From Brasenia schreberi (taxonomy: Eukaryota > Streptophyta > Magnoliopsida > Nymphaeales > Cabombaceae), in the NCBI GenBank assembly GCA_036023115.1, contig JAYKKT010000064.1, forward strand, positions 9,260,001 to 9,324,000: 64,000 bases of DNA, written 5' to 3'. The notes beneath the pieces are model-generated. The model searched no databases and was not told where the DNA came from. It was given only the letters and a program-made list of their open reading frames with translations. The stretch's first letter is position 1, and every line of letters starts with the position of its first letter. A program made the translations under genes and the position numbers. Positions 63,560 to 64,000 of the stretch are shown here, piece by piece.

Positions 63560-63742
63560 TTCGAAAGTGTTGAAAGAGCTAGAGGATGACCACAAAAGTG
63601 TTGAAAGGAATCAATAAAGAATGATCTAGCTTATTGTGAGTTAACTGCTAACATGGCACACAATAGGGATGTGTAGAAACAGAGAATCCATGTAGCCGAC
63701 CCCGTCTAGTATGGGAAAAGGCTTAGTTGTTGCACTAATCTC
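63560..63742 (+). mobile_element. RTE LINE 3' tail
   Basis: AGTGTTGAAAGGAATCAATAAAGAATGATCTAGC, GAGTTAACTGCTAACATGGC, GAATCCATGTAGCCGACCCC and TATGGGAAAAGGCTTAGTTG, ending in a shortened TTGTTG tail. Nearly the reverse complement of 47704-47828. Confidence 0.65.
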
Positions 63743-64000
63743 GATTGAATCCAACTAAAATCAAATTTCAAATCGAATATGATTAAATTTGGAACGGATT
63801 TGGATTTGACTCAATGAACATTTTGGATTAAGGGAATGAATAGTAGTTTGGTTCTTATTGAATTAGACGGGATTCAACTTAGAGATCGATTGGGATCCAA
63901 TTTGAAATGGGTTTAGTTGGATATGTAGGGTATGAGTGAAGCAAAATCCGATGTGGATCTAAAAGGCTTGAAGATAGGTTATTTGGGTCAAAAGAGAACG

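Overview
This is a plant nuclear window, most likely an angiosperm. The gene models are spliced and match plant-specific families, the DNA is AT-rich, and it is packed with microsatellites, SINE/LINE debris, an LTR retrotransposon and hAT-type DNA transposons. The species cannot be told from the sequence.

Only a few real genes are present, all on the minus strand. (1) 6868-12599: a six-exon SPX-RING E3 ubiquitin ligase of the NLA/BAH1-like type, intact, 334 aa. (2) 23521-26452: a mitochondrial NAD-dependent isocitrate dehydrogenase catalytic-subunit gene whose first three exons look perfect. It has lost about 46 codons, carries a frameshift in the next exon, and has a damaged exon 5/6 junction, so it is probably a recent pseudogene (or a local assembly fault). 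(3) 27681-30243: a two-exon gene for a 92-aa C-terminally anchored membrane protein. (4) 36448-37440: a frameshifted LWD/TTG1-type WD40 pseudogene. (5) 40302-57799: an eight-exon OTU deubiquitinase of the OTLD1 type, 548 aa and intact, spread over 17.5 kb because its second intron is 9.2 kb long and holds hAT transposase wreckage. Possible weaker pieces are a terminal exon pair at 54-543 and a membrane-segment exon near 3317-3514.

Layout: 1-6.8 kb is repeats with two doubtful exon fragments. 6.9-12.6 kb is the SPX-RING gene, with a 30-bp minisatellite and two transposon-like insertions in its introns. 13-23 kb is mobile-element debris: RTE LINE, a CACTA-like region, L1-type LINE pieces on the minus strand, SINEs. 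23.5-30.2 kb holds the IDH locus and the small membrane-protein gene, with large (TA)n tracts and a near-perfect 445-bp tandem duplication. 30.46-30.66 kb is a perfect (CT)63(AT)34 tract just upstream of the small gene. 30.75-35.13 kb is an internally deleted chromodomain Ty3/gypsy element. 35.2-40.3 kb holds a SINE palindrome, the WD40 pseudogene, SINEs and a hAT MITE with an exact 8-bp target duplication. 40.3-57.8 kb is the OTLD1-like gene. 57.8-64 kb is intergenic, with an RTE LINE and a plant-mobile-domain fragment.

The genes do not form a pathway or cluster. Two of them (SPX-RING ligase and OTU enzyme) act on ubiquitin, but they are 28 kb apart and nothing in the sequence links them. 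I found no convincing undescribed functional system. The strongest leads are the broken IDH gene, a family of short elements full of GTATCGTACGATAC-like palindromes that appears related to the hAT transposases in the OTLD1-like introns, and the head-to-head SINE palindrome.
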